The notes beneath the pieces are model-generated. The model was not told the DNA's origin, did not search any database, and saw only the letters and a list, made by a program, of their open reading frames with translations. Below, one piece after another: positions 1 through 7,614 of a DNA stretch of 21,162 nucleotides. The stretch comes from Omnitrophica bacterium RIFCSPLOWO2_01_FULL_45_10b (lineage in GTDB: Bacteria > Omnitrophota > Omnitrophia > Omnitrophales > Danuiimicrobiaceae). The stretch spans positions 1 through 21,162 of the forward strand of contig MHFM01000011.1 in assembly GCA_001804205.1 (NCBI GenBank). Direction: 5' to 3'. The position numbers and the translations under genes were made by a program. How positions within the stretch are numbered: position 1 is the stretch's first letter; every line of letters begins with the position of its first letter.

Positions 1-55
1 CGCCCATCATTTCATTTTTAAGGCCCAGCTATTCCGTTGATTAAGTCGGTGTTTG

Positions 56-2821
56 ATGGCCGCTAACGATTTACCTCCCCGATACGATTCCAAAGCCGTT
101 GAAAAAAAGTGGTACGAAAAATGGGAAAAGTCCGGTTATTTTACCCCTTCGATTGATTCTTCAAAAAAGCCCTTCACAATCGTTATTCCGCCGCCCAATG
201 TAACCGGTATTTTACATATGGGCCATGCCCTGAATAACACGATTCAGGATATTTTAATCCGTTGGCACCGAATGAAAAGTGATCCCACGCTTTGGGTTCC
301 GGGCGTGGACCATGCGGGAATTGCCACTCAAAACGTTGTTGAAAAGAAACTGGCGAAAGAAGGCAAAACGCGCCATCAACTGGGCCGCGAGAAATTTATC
401 GAAACCGTTTGGAAATGGAAAGAAGAACACGGCTCTGCCATTGTGAAGCAATTAAGGCGGCTTGGCGCCTCATGCGATTGGTCCCGCGAACGGTTTACGA
501 TGGATGAGAAGCTTTCGCGAGCGGTCCGCGAAGCTTTTGTTACGCTTCATGAGCGCGGGCTCGTTTACCGGGGCGATTACATCATCAATTGGTGTCCGCG
601 GTGCCAAACGGCACTTTCCGATGAAGAAGCAGTCCATCAAGAAATTGAAGGGGCACTTTATTACATTAAATATCCAATTGAAGGATCAAAAGATCATGTG
701 ACACTTGCCACGACGCGGCCTGAAACAATGCTCGGCGATACAGCGGTTGCGATTAACCCAAAAGATGAACGCTATCAAAATCTCCGAGGCAAAAAAGTAA
801 TTCTCCCCCTTTTAAACCGCGTGATTCCTGTGATTGAAGATGATTTTGTGGACCCTGATTTCGGAACCGGGATTGTCAAAGTAACGCCTGCACACGACCC
901 CAATGACTTTGCGATGGGCGCTCGTCACAAACTTTCGATTATCAATGTTATGAACTCGGACGGCACGATTAACGAACACGGAGGTCCTTATAAAGGGCTT
1001 GATCGTTTTGAAGCGCGTAAGCGCATTGTGCATGATTTGGAAACTCAGAGGCTTTTCGTAAAGCGCGTCAGCCACGGCCATGCGGTAGGGCATTGTTACC
1101 GTTGCCACACCATTGTGGAACCCTATTTATCAAAGCAATGGTTTGTCAAAATGAAACCTCTTGCCGAAAAAGCATTGAAAGCCCACCGAGAAGGGAAAGT
1201 CAAATTTTATCCGGATCGTTGGACTAAAGTCTATGTAAGCTGGCTTGAAAATATACGCGATTGGTGCGTTTCCCGGCAAATTTGGTGGGGACATCAAATT
1301 CCGGTTTGGTATTGCGAGACATGTAAAGGACAGAGAGTCGAGCGAGAACCCGTCATTGCGAGGAGCGAAGCGACGAAGCAATCTTCTGAGATTGCTTCGC
1401 TCCCTGCGGTCGCTCGCAATGACGGAATTATTGTTAGTCGAACCAATCCCGCCGCTTGCCCTGTTTGCGGGTCAAAAAATCTAAGACGTGATCCAGATGT
1501 TTTGGACACATGGTTTAGCTCATGGCTTTGGCCGTTTTCAACGTTGGGTTGGCCCGAGCAAACTCAAGATTTAAAGTATTTTTATCCGACGGCTGTTCTC
1601 GTAACGGCTCAGGAAATTATTTTCTTTTGGGTGGCGCGCATGATTATGGCAGGCCTTGAGTTTATGAATGAAGTTCCTTTCCACTCTGTTTTTATCCATG
1701 GCACGGTTCGGGTGGAAGGCGGACAAAAAATGTCCAAATCGCTCGGCAATATTATTGATCCAATCGAAATCATCGATGAAATGGGTGCCGATGCGCTTCG
1801 ATTTTCGCTCATGATGCTTGCCGCAACGGATGTTTATCTGTCTCGAGAGAAATTCGAAATGGGCCGCAATTTCACCAATAAAATTTGGAATGCGACGCGG
1901 TTTGTCTTGAGCAATTTAGAAGGATTCTGCGAACTCAGCGATGTTGGAAAACTGGACCGTCTTTCAGCAGTCGACAAATGGATTCTCAAAGAGCTTGATC
2001 AAACCGCCGAGGAAATCAATAAATGCTTTGAGAATTTTCGTTTTAATGAAGGCGCAAACGCCGCTTATCATTTTTTCTGGAGCTCTTTTTGCGACTGGTA
2101 TTTGGAACTTGTGAAAGCGGTTTTAATGGGCCAAGAAGCGCCGGAAAGGAAGCGAACGGTTCAAGCCGTTTTAGTCTACGTTCTCGAAAAAAGCATGAGG
2201 CTTTTGCACCCTTTTATGCCGTTTATTTCAGAAGAAATTTGGCAGCTTTTAAAAGAGCGCGTCAAGTCCGGTGTTTTCAATCTAGAAACCGTTATGCTTG
2301 CCTCATGGCCAGCCCCGGGCTTCAAAGATAAATTTGAAAAAGAAGTGCAATCGATACGAATGTTTCAGGATGTGGTTGTTGGAATCCGCGATCTGAGAAC
2401 CCGGCTTGGCTTGAAACCGGCTGAAATGCTGCCCGATATTAGGATTGGAACGAAATCAAAAGAAGCAACCGATGCAATCGGCGAATTTAAATCCCAAATT
2501 TCATTTCTTGCTAAGGTTTCCAAAATTTCTGTAGAAAAGGAAGTTAAGAAAACAAGCGGAATGATCGGCCGCGTTTATTCAGACATTGAAATTTTTGTAG
2601 CGGGACTTTCTCCTGAAAATCTCAAAGCCGAGGAAGAGCGTACGAAGAAGAAAATTGAGGAGCTTGAAGGCGTGATTCGCGGTATCGAAAACCGCCTTTC
2701 CGATTCAAAATTCGTATCCAATGCGCCTCGCGAAATTATTGAAAAAGAACATGCGCGCAAACAAGATCTTGCGCAGAAACTCACAGCGTACCGCGAGAAT
2801 TTAAATTTATTCAAGCAATGA
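56..2821 (+). CDS. valS: Valine--tRNA ligase (class I)
   Basis: Cytosolic enzyme that charges tRNA-Val with valine and edits mischarged threonine. The 921-residue product has the class I signatures HMGH at residues 54-57 and KMSKS at 558-562. It also has the editing-domain motif TTRPETMLGDTAV near residue 222, the DVLDTWFSS motif, and a C-terminal coiled coil with the L..F..NAP..II..E pattern typical of ValRS. ATG at 56 is preferred over the adjacent in-frame TTG at 53; no strong ribosome binding site is visible. The zinc-knuckle region is odd. The cysteine pairs at 420/423 and 468/471 are 44 residues apart, where I recall about 17 in Thermus ValRS. The extra residues 433-456 are encoded by a palindromic repeat element (separate entry). 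The frame stays open, so the gene is probably functional. Identity is very sure. Confidence 0.97.
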   Translation: MAANDLPPRYDSKAVEKKWYEKWEKSGYFTPSIDSSKKPFTIVIPPPNVTGILHMGHALNNTIQDILIRWHRMKSDPTLWVPGVDHAGIATQNVVEKKLAKEGKTRHQLGREKFIETVWKWKEEHGSAIVKQLRRLGASCDWSRERFTMDEKLSRAVREAFVTLHERGLVYRGDYIINWCPRCQTALSDEEAVHQEIEGALYYIKYPIEGSKDHVTLATTRPETMLGDTAVAINPKDERYQNLRGKKVILPLLNRVIPVIEDDFVDPDFGTGIVKVTPAHDPNDFAMGARHKLSIINVMNSDGTINEHGGPYKGLDRFEARKRIVHDLETQRLFVKRVSHGHAVGHCYRCHTIVEPYLSKQWFVKMKPLAEKALKAHREGKVKFYPDRWTKVYVSWLENIRDWCVSRQIWWGHQIPVWYCETCKGQRVEREPVIARSEATKQSSEIASLPAVARNDGIIVSRTNPAACPVCGSKNLRRDPDVLDTWFSSWLWPFSTLGWPEQTQDLKYFYPTAVLVTAQEIIFFWVARMIMAGLEFMNEVPFHSVFIHGTVRVEGGQKMSKSLGNIIDPIEIIDEMGADALRFSLMMLAATDVYLSREKFEMGRNFTNKIWNATRFVLSNLEGFCELSDVGKLDRLSAVDKWILKELDQTAEEINKCFENFRFNEGANAAYHFFWSSFCDWYLELVKAVLMGQEAPERKRTVQAVLVYVLEKSMRLLHPFMPFISEEIWQLLKERVKSGVFNLETVMLASWPAPGFKDKFEKEVQSIRMFQDVVVGIRDLRTRLGLKPAEMLPDIRIGTKSKEATDAIGEFKSQISFLAKVSKISVEKEVKKTSGMIGRVYSDIEIFVAGLSPENLKAEEERTKKKIEELEGVIRGIENRLSDSKFVSNAPREIIEKEHARKQDLAQKLTAYRENLNLFKQ
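1351..1424. repeat. Palindromic repeat element inserted in frame within valS
   Basis: A nested inverted repeat. The outer arms cgtcattgcgag (1351-1362) and ctcgcaatgacg (1413-1424) are perfect complements. Inside them gaagcaatct (1375-1384) and agattgcttc (1389-1398) are also perfect, with a 4-nt loop. Its sense translation contains VIARSEATKQS and ends ARNDG, a string I recognise as a recurrent translation of a dispersed small repeat in many bacterial genomes; I cannot give it a database name with certainty. It lies between two zinc-knuckle cysteine pairs of ValRS and keeps the frame open. No clear target-site duplication is visible. No other copy was seen in this window. Confidence 0.85.
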
Positions 2822-2825
2822 AAGA

Positions 2826-3038
2826 ATGCCGTCTATGAGTATGGCCAATCTAATGGGAGGGATCATTTTTGGCGCTATCGGATTTGCTGCGTTTGTTTAC
2901 GGAAAGAAGCAGGCAAACTTCAAGCCGATGGCGATCGGAATCGCCTTAATTGCTTTTCCATATTTTATTTCGAATACGATGGCGATTTATGCGATTGGCG
3001 CCGCATTAAGCGTAGCGTTATTTATTTTTTGCGATTAA
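2826..3038 (+). CDS. Small conserved three-helix membrane protein
   Basis: A 70-residue hydrophobic protein starting 4 nt after the valS stop, so probably co-transcribed and perhaps translationally coupled. Three likely membrane helices are visible: around residues 9-26 (GGIIFGAIGFAAFVYG), 33-48, and 52-69. A short basic/polar link containing GKKQANFKP joins the first two. The pattern FGxIGFAAFVYGKKQ followed by PMxIGIAL and PYFISN is familiar to me from small uncharacterised proteins in several phyla, which supports a real gene. In-frame ATGs at 2835 and 2841 are alternative starts; no strong ribosome binding site distinguishes them. Function unknown; the tight glycine packing suggests a small oligomeric inner-membrane protein, which is inference. 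Confidence 0.75.
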   Translation: MPSMSMANLMGGIIFGAIGFAAFVYGKKQANFKPMAIGIALIAFPYFISNTMAIYAIGAALSVALFIFCD

Positions 3039-3085
3039 AGAATCCTTTTATTTTATTAAAAATTGCGGTAACATAGGCTAGGTTT

Positions 3086-3090
3086 GGAGA
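3086..3090 (+). promoter_or_regulatory. Ribosome binding site (GGAGA) fixing the start at 3096
   Basis: GGAGA lies 5 nt before ATG 3096. An in-frame TTG at 3084 would overlap this site and put acidic residues ahead of the signal peptide, so 3096 is the better start. Confidence 0.7.
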
Positions 3091-3095
3091 TAAAA

Positions 3096-3665
3096 ATGCC
3101 TTGGAAACTGAAACGTAATCTGAGTTTAGCTGGCACAACCACAGCCCTTATATTTTTGGTTTTAACCTGGAGCCATGGTGCTCAATCTGCAGAGATTACT
3201 CCCACTAAGTCGCTCGCGAAAACGATAGCATTCGAAGGGACTTTCCTTGAGAAAATAGAGTCTCAAAGAGGCGCGCCTCTCACGGAAGGAGAGAAACAAA
3301 GATTTATCCAAACGATTCAGGCAATCATGGAAGCAGTCAAAGTGCAGCGCTTTGAATTCATCCAGAAAATTTCACAAATTACCAAACTTTCGCCGACACA
3401 AATCAGCCAGATCATGCCTAAGATTGGCCGAAAAGCACGGCCTCTTGATGAAAATATGATTCCTAAAATAGAAGTTTTGCTTGGCAGGACTTTGACAACA
3501 GATGAAATGCATGAAATTCATGCTGCTGACCAAGAAAGAAAACAGGCGATGGCGCCGATACGGGAAGGTTTTGTCACACAACTTACCTTAGTTACCGGCC
3601 TTTCACCCGAGGCCGTTTCAACGATATTAAGTACCCACCTCAAAGTAGCAAATACCCCCTCTTAG
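3096..3665 (+). CDS. Secreted helical protein with two copies of a 58-residue module
   Basis: A 189-residue protein of unknown function. The N-terminus MPWKLKRNLS followed by a hydrophobic stretch (about residues 11-26) and an AQSA-type cleavage region near residues 29-32 is a classic Sec signal peptide. The mature protein should therefore be periplasmic or secreted. Residues 50-107 and 121-178 align without gaps over 58 positions with 17 identities. Shared features are KIE at module positions 4-6, G10, LT at 13-14, E17, Q26, R36, F39 and T.LSP at 47-51. The protein is thus a tandem duplication of a helical module joined by a basic linker (GRKARPLDEN). No cysteines or catalytic motifs are visible. 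A weak hairpin terminator follows. Not assigned to a named family; a structural, binding or chaperone-like role is only a guess. Confidence 0.75.
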   Translation: MPWKLKRNLSLAGTTTALIFLVLTWSHGAQSAEITPTKSLAKTIAFEGTFLEKIESQRGAPLTEGEKQRFIQTIQAIMEAVKVQRFEFIQKISQITKLSPTQISQIMPKIGRKARPLDENMIPKIEVLLGRTLTTDEMHEIHAADQERKQAMAPIREGFVTQLTLVTGLSPEAVSTILSTHLKVANTPS

Positions 3666-3692
3666 CTGATCCGACAAACCAGCACACTCATA

Positions 3693-3712
3693 GGCCCACT
3701 GGGCTGTTTTTT
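3693..3712 (+). terminator. Weak Rho-independent terminator after the secreted-protein gene
   Basis: A short stem of about 5 bp with a 3-nt loop (ggcccactgggct, 3693-3705) is followed by one G and six T (3707-3712). It sits about 30 nt after the stop codon at 3665. The stem is short, so efficiency is doubtful, but the position suits the end of the valS-led transcript. Confidence 0.45.
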
Positions 3713-3779
3713 AACCAGTTTATTAATTAGTCGTAAGTTATTTATTTAAAAGTACTTAAGCAATTTATTCCTGAGGATT

Positions 3780-3808
3780 TTGCAACTTTCGAGGGTGTAG
3801 AGTATATT
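3780..3808 (+). promoter_or_regulatory. Possible sigma-70 promoter for the pilin-like gene
   Basis: TTGCAA (3780-3785) and TATATT (3803-3808) are separated by 17 nt: four and five matches to the -35 and -10 consensus. It lies about 40 nt upstream of the start codon at 3848 and downstream of the weak terminator. It fits an independent transcript for the pilin-like gene. Confidence 0.45.
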
Positions 3809-3847
3809 TAAAAGACAGAGGGGATTATACGTATTTAAGGTGTAACT

Positions 3848-4642
3848 ATGAGAAAAAAGACCCGAGGGTTTACGTTAGTAGAGATTATGGTGGTGACAGC
3901 CATCTTGTCCCTTCTTTTTGCCATTTCGCGGACACTTTTTACCCAAGTTATGATTTCTCATAATGAGAATGTAGCTCAAAAAGAATTGATTGCCTTTCGT
4001 GACGCTTTTCTCATGTTTCAAACAAGCGATCCTACACATCGTTATCCGTCTGATTTTAATACGCTTGGCGATTTGGTACAAGGTTTTCAATCTGCTTCGG
4101 ACACAGTCGTCCAACGCAATGGCTACGCTTATACAATCAGCGACGCAACACCGGCAACTTATACCATTATAGCGGCACCGCTGCGATCAGCTATTTCGGG
4201 GAATAGAACTTTTATTTTGGACCAGAGCGGTACCGTTTCAATTGGGAGGGCTGGAGTTTCCGGAAATTTAACGAACGATTGGACGCGTCTGAGTTCCGCT
4301 GGTGTTAAAGCTTCGATTAATCACTCAGAATATGATGCCAAAAAGGGGGTTTTTAAGCTTTTTTGGGATTACACCAATCTTCTTGGCAAGGTGCTTGACA
4401 ATATGATTATTGTTGTCGATCACATGAGATTTGGAGGCGCTGCTATCGGGGCGAAGCTTGTGTCAGACGGATTAATTTTAAAATCGGACAAATCGACTGA
4501 AACAGCAAATTACTATCAGGTCGGCCGTGTTGAGGCAGGGCAAAAAGTTACGATTGCCGAAGAGTTGAAATGGGATAAGCCTGTTCAAGGTGGCTGGTGG
4601 TACTCGCGTTCTCTCAGTGCTTACGAACAAAAAAACAAGTAA
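3848..4642 (+). CDS. Type IV pilin-like / pseudopilin protein
   Basis: A 264-residue protein with a textbook prepilin leader: MRKKTRG then FTLVEIMVV and a hydrophobic helix to about residue 28. Cleavage and N-methylation are expected between Gly7 and Phe8, with the conserved Glu at mature position +5 (Glu12). After the N-terminal helix the protein is rich in Ser/Thr/Gly and probably beta-stranded, with no recognised globular domain. It is longer than a GspG-type major pseudopilin (about 140 residues), so it may be a minor pseudopilin or an unusual surface pilin. AAGGTG at 3837-3842, 5 nt before the ATG, supports the start. It stands alone here, away from any assembly ATPase or secretin. The likely processing enzyme is encoded at 18173. 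Pilin class is sure; exact role is not. Confidence 0.85.
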   Translation: MRKKTRGFTLVEIMVVTAILSLLFAISRTLFTQVMISHNENVAQKELIAFRDAFLMFQTSDPTHRYPSDFNTLGDLVQGFQSASDTVVQRNGYAYTISDATPATYTIIAAPLRSAISGNRTFILDQSGTVSIGRAGVSGNLTNDWTRLSSAGVKASINHSEYDAKKGVFKLFWDYTNLLGKVLDNMIIVVDHMRFGGAAIGAKLVSDGLILKSDKSTETANYYQVGRVEAGQKVTIAEELKWDKPVQGGWWYSRSLSAYEQKNK

Positions 4643-4650
4643 ATGAGGGG

Positions 4651-4673
4651 TCGGGGACAGATTAACTCCCCGA
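4651..4673. repeat. REP-like hairpin with 7-bp arms
   Basis: tcgggga (4651-4657) and tccccga (4667-4673) are perfect complements around a 9-nt loop. The string ggggtcggggacagatt resembles the core of REP-type repeats that I associate with REP-linked (RAYT/IS200-like) transposases. It lies 8 nt after the pilin-like gene's stop, so it could also affect mRNA 3'-end stability. No T-tract follows, so it is not a standard terminator. Confidence 0.6.
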
Positions 4674-4728
4674 TGGCTCAAGTAAATCCTAGAGATCAAT
4701 TATTTCCAGAACATAACAAAATAGAGTA

Positions 4729-4769
4729 AAATTAGGGACGGTTTTTCATAGGCAAACCGTCCCTAATTT
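4729..4769. repeat. REP-like perfect 16-bp inverted repeat
   Basis: aaattagggacggttt (4729-4744) is an exact reverse complement of 4754-4769, with a 9-nt loop. The core agggacggt is a second REP-like word. It lies between the pilin-like gene and the ABC-F gene, ending 34 nt before the latter's start. The A/T-rich outer ends give A- and T-tracts on both strands, so it could work as a bidirectional terminator as well as being a mobile repeat remnant. Confidence 0.7.
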
Positions 4770-4803
4770 ATTGTTATGGCACGCAATACAGAAAGAATCG
4801 AGC

Positions 4804-6678
4804 ATGAGTGTCTTATTACAACTTCACAATATCCATAAAAGTTTTGGCGCAGTTACCATTTTGGATGACGCCACAGCTTCGTTTTCGCAGAATCAGAAAA
4901 TCGGATTTATTGGAAGAAATGGATCGGGGAAATCCACGCTTTGTAAAATCATCATCAGCCAAGAAAAAATGGATTCAGGTTCCATTACAAAAAACGGGGA
5001 ACTTAAATTAGGATATCTTGAGCAGCACGATCCTTTTCAGCCGAACGAGACTGTTCTTGATTTTTTGATGCGTTATACCGGGAAGGAAGAGTGGCGATGC
5101 GCGGAACTGGCGGCAAAATTCCATTTAACGTTCGATTTTCTTGAGAAGAAAATTACTGCACTGGCCGGCGGCTATCAAACCCGTTTGAAACTCGCCGCGA
5201 TGCTTTTGCATGACCCTAACTTCCTCATTCTTGATGAACCAACCAATTATCTTGATTTAAGCACCTTGATCTTGCTGGAACATTTCCTTCAGCAATTTAA
5301 CGGAGGCTTTGTGATTGTTTCGCATGACCGCGAATTTTTAAAACGGACCTGCGACCATACGCTCGAAGTTGAAAATGGGCAGCTTACGTTGTATCCGGGA
5401 ACGATTGAGGAATATTTCGAGTTCAAAGAGGTGCAACTTCATCACCGACGTGCCCACAATAAAGCCGTTGAAAAGAAAAAAGAGCAGCTGCAAGAGTTTA
5501 TTGACCGCTTTCGCGCCAAAGCATCAACCGCTTCACGGGCCAAATCAAAAATGAAGCAGCTTGGACGCCTCAAGACCATTCAAATTGAGCACCCGATGGG
5601 CGGTGTCCGGATTAGAATTCCGCAGGTAGAACGGAAAACGGGCCTTGCTTTATCCTGCAATAACCTCAGCATTGGCTACCCTGAGAAAGCAGTGGCCAAT
5701 GCGATTAACTTAGAAATCGAAAGAGGTTCCCATATTGCTATTCTGGGAGATAATGGGCAAGGCAAAACCACATTGATGCGGACTTTGGCCGGGGAGCTTC
5801 CTGCAAAATCTGGAAGCTTCAAGTGGGGTTCAGCCCTTAAAATTGCTTACTATGCCCAGCATGTATTTAGCAAACTTCATCCTCAGGATGATATTTACAC
5901 TCATTTACAAAGAGAAGCGGCATCGGGTGTAACCAGCCAGGATGTTTTAAATTTAGCCGGTTCTTTTTTATTTAAGGGGGATGATGTTAAGAAAAAAGTT
6001 TCCGTTTTAAGCGGCGGTGAACGCGCCCGGCTTTGTTTGGCCGGGCTCTTGCTGACCAAAAGCCATGTGCTTTTGCTCGATGAACCGACGAACCATTTAG
6101 ATTTTGAAACCGTGGAGGCGCTTGGTCAAGCTCTGAAGAAATTTTCTGGCACCATCTTTTTTATCAGCCACGACCGCACGTTTGTTAATTTAATTGCCAC
6201 GGCGGTCATCGATATCAAAAATGGCTCGGTCAACCGCTATCCGGGCACTTATGAAGATTATGTTTATCATCTTGAACTTGAGGCTACCAATGAATTTGGC
6301 CAAATAGAGCCAGCTGAAGAGAGAGTCACTGTTAAACCTTCCTCTGCAGCCGAAGGGGTTTCTGGCGCTTCAGATTTACAAGTGGAACCTAAGCCTCCAT
6401 CCGTTAGCGGAAAAGAAAATAGCGACTATCTGAAGCGGAAGGAAGCGAAAGCGCAATTGGCAAAGGTAAAGATAGAGAGCAAACGATTGGAACGGCAGAC
6501 GGAGCATCTGACGCAGGAGCGGGAGAAACTGTTTCAAGAAATGAAAAATAACCCCTTTCATTATTCAAAAGAGCGGAATGAAAAGCTTAAGAAATTGACG
6601 GCAATGCTTGAGGAAGCAGAGCATGCCTGGCTTAATTCCCAGGCTAATTTTGACAGGCTAACAAAAGAATTGGGTTAG
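4804..6678 (+). CDS. ABC-F family ATPase (duplicated ABC domains, no membrane part)
   Basis: A 624-residue soluble protein with two nucleotide-binding domains in one chain, the hallmark of ABC-F proteins (ribosome-associated translation factors, or in some cases resistance proteins). The first domain has Walker A GRNGSGKST (37-45), signature LAGGYQ (120-125) and Walker B ending DEPTNYLD from 144. The second has Walker A GDNGQGKTT (315-323), signature LSGGE (402-406) and Walker B DEPTNHLD from 426. A basic, helical inter-domain linker spans about residues 200-260. A low-complexity hinge near 500-535 leads to a C-terminal coiled coil (about 538-624), as in the Uup/YdiF/YheS-type subfamilies. 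The first signature has Ala where Ser is usual. ATG 4804 gives the usual N-terminus; upstream in-frame TTG 4771 would start in the repeat. Role in E-site/translation control is inferred from the family. Confidence 0.9.
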   Translation: MSVLLQLHNIHKSFGAVTILDDATASFSQNQKIGFIGRNGSGKSTLCKIIISQEKMDSGSITKNGELKLGYLEQHDPFQPNETVLDFLMRYTGKEEWRCAELAAKFHLTFDFLEKKITALAGGYQTRLKLAAMLLHDPNFLILDEPTNYLDLSTLILLEHFLQQFNGGFVIVSHDREFLKRTCDHTLEVENGQLTLYPGTIEEYFEFKEVQLHHRRAHNKAVEKKKEQLQEFIDRFRAKASTASRAKSKMKQLGRLKTIQIEHPMGGVRIRIPQVERKTGLALSCNNLSIGYPEKAVANAINLEIERGSHIAILGDNGQGKTTLMRTLAGELPAKSGSFKWGSALKIAYYAQHVFSKLHPQDDIYTHLQREAASGVTSQDVLNLAGSFLFKGDDVKKKVSVLSGGERARLCLAGLLLTKSHVLLLDEPTNHLDFETVEALGQALKKFSGTIFFISHDRTFVNLIATAVIDIKNGSVNRYPGTYEDYVYHLELEATNEFGQIEPAEERVTVKPSSAAEGVSGASDLQVEPKPPSVSGKENSDYLKRKEAKAQLAKVKIESKRLERQTEHLTQEREKLFQEMKNNPFHYSKERNEKLKKLTAMLEEAEHAWLNSQANFDRLTKELG

Positions 6679-6710
6679 ACAATTTCATGAACGTTAATTA
6701 AAATGATTTT

Positions 6711-7598
6711 ATGCTGAACATTTCAAATCAAACACGGCTTCTAATTCGTAAGGCGCTTCGAGAAGACATTGGCAGGGAAGATATTACGACCCGGCTGCTC
6801 ATTCCTCGCATGCTTTCAGGAGAAGCTTATATTGAAGCGAAGGCCGATGGGGTTTTATCTGGGGGTTCGGTCGTTCGGGAAGTATTCCATGTCGTTGATC
6901 CGCGTCTAAAAATTAAACAGAAATACGCAGACGGTTCACGTATATTAAAGAACAAAAAAGTATTTTTCATTTCTGGCCCCATTCAGTCCATTTTAAAAGC
7001 AGAGCGAGTCGCTCTTAATTTTCTAAGTCATCTTTCCGGAATCGCCACCTTCACTCAGCAGTTTGCGCAGAAAATCAAAGGAACACGCGCGAACATTTAT
7101 GATACTCGAAAAACCACGCCGCTTTGGCGTGAACTTGAAAAATATGCTGTGAAGACTGGAGGGGGTGAAAATCATCGCTTCGGCCTTTGGGATGAAATTC
7201 TCGTAAAAGACAACCATTGGCGCGCCATTCACCGCTTACTTGAAAAGACGCATTGCCGTTATTTTGGCGACAGGCTCAAAGCCCAACGATGGAATAGGAG
7301 AATTCCGATTGAAATTGAAGTCGGAAGTTTAAGAGAATTGTCTCATCTATTAGAAGGGAATTTTCTTCCCGACCGGATTCTCCTGGATAACTTTTCACTT
7401 CACCAGTTGAAACAAGCGGTTCAGATGGCGCGGCGAATTCATCCGAAGCTTTCGCTTGAAGCCTCAGGTGGTGTGACACTTGCGAATGTCCGCCAAATTG
7501 CAAAAACCGGTGTGAACCGAATCTCAGTCGGCGCTTTGACCCACTCAGCCCCCGCCCTCGATTTTTCTTTGGAAATCGCCCGAGTTTTTTCTAAGTGA
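6711..7598 (+). CDS. nadC: Nicotinate-nucleotide pyrophosphorylase (quinolinate phosphoribosyltransferase)
   Basis: Makes nicotinate mononucleotide, CO2 and pyrophosphate from quinolinate and PRPP, the step that commits quinolinate to NAD. The 295-residue product matches family length. Visible motifs are REDIGREDITT near the N-terminus, DTRKTTP (131-137), GGGENHR (150-156), VKDNH (165-169), EIEV (201-204), LLDN (224-227) and SGGV (252-255). Together these form the PRPP/quinolinate site. nadA and nadB are not in the window. It lies 32 nt after the ABC-F gene and 16 nt before uvrB, so the three are probably co-transcribed. No clear ribosome binding site is seen; ATG 6711 gives the expected N-terminus. 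Family assignment is very sure. Confidence 0.95.
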   Translation: MLNISNQTRLLIRKALREDIGREDITTRLLIPRMLSGEAYIEAKADGVLSGGSVVREVFHVVDPRLKIKQKYADGSRILKNKKVFFISGPIQSILKAERVALNFLSHLSGIATFTQQFAQKIKGTRANIYDTRKTTPLWRELEKYAVKTGGGENHRFGLWDEILVKDNHWRAIHRLLEKTHCRYFGDRLKAQRWNRRIPIEIEVGSLRELSHLLEGNFLPDRILLDNFSLHQLKQAVQMARRIHPKLSLEASGGVTLANVRQIAKTGVNRISVGALTHSAPALDFSLEIARVFSK

Positions 7599-7614
7599 AT
7601 CTTACGTTTTTCCA

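Noticed and set aside
1298..1475. A mini-intein or degenerate homing element in valS
   Set aside because: The extra segment is only about 25 residues, has no splice-junction Cys/Ser/His-Asn residues, and is fully explained by the palindromic repeat.
1130..1509. Open frames on both strands across the valS palindrome
   Set aside because: They arise because the palindrome reads open in several frames. valS motifs continue uninterrupted on both sides, so valS is the real gene.
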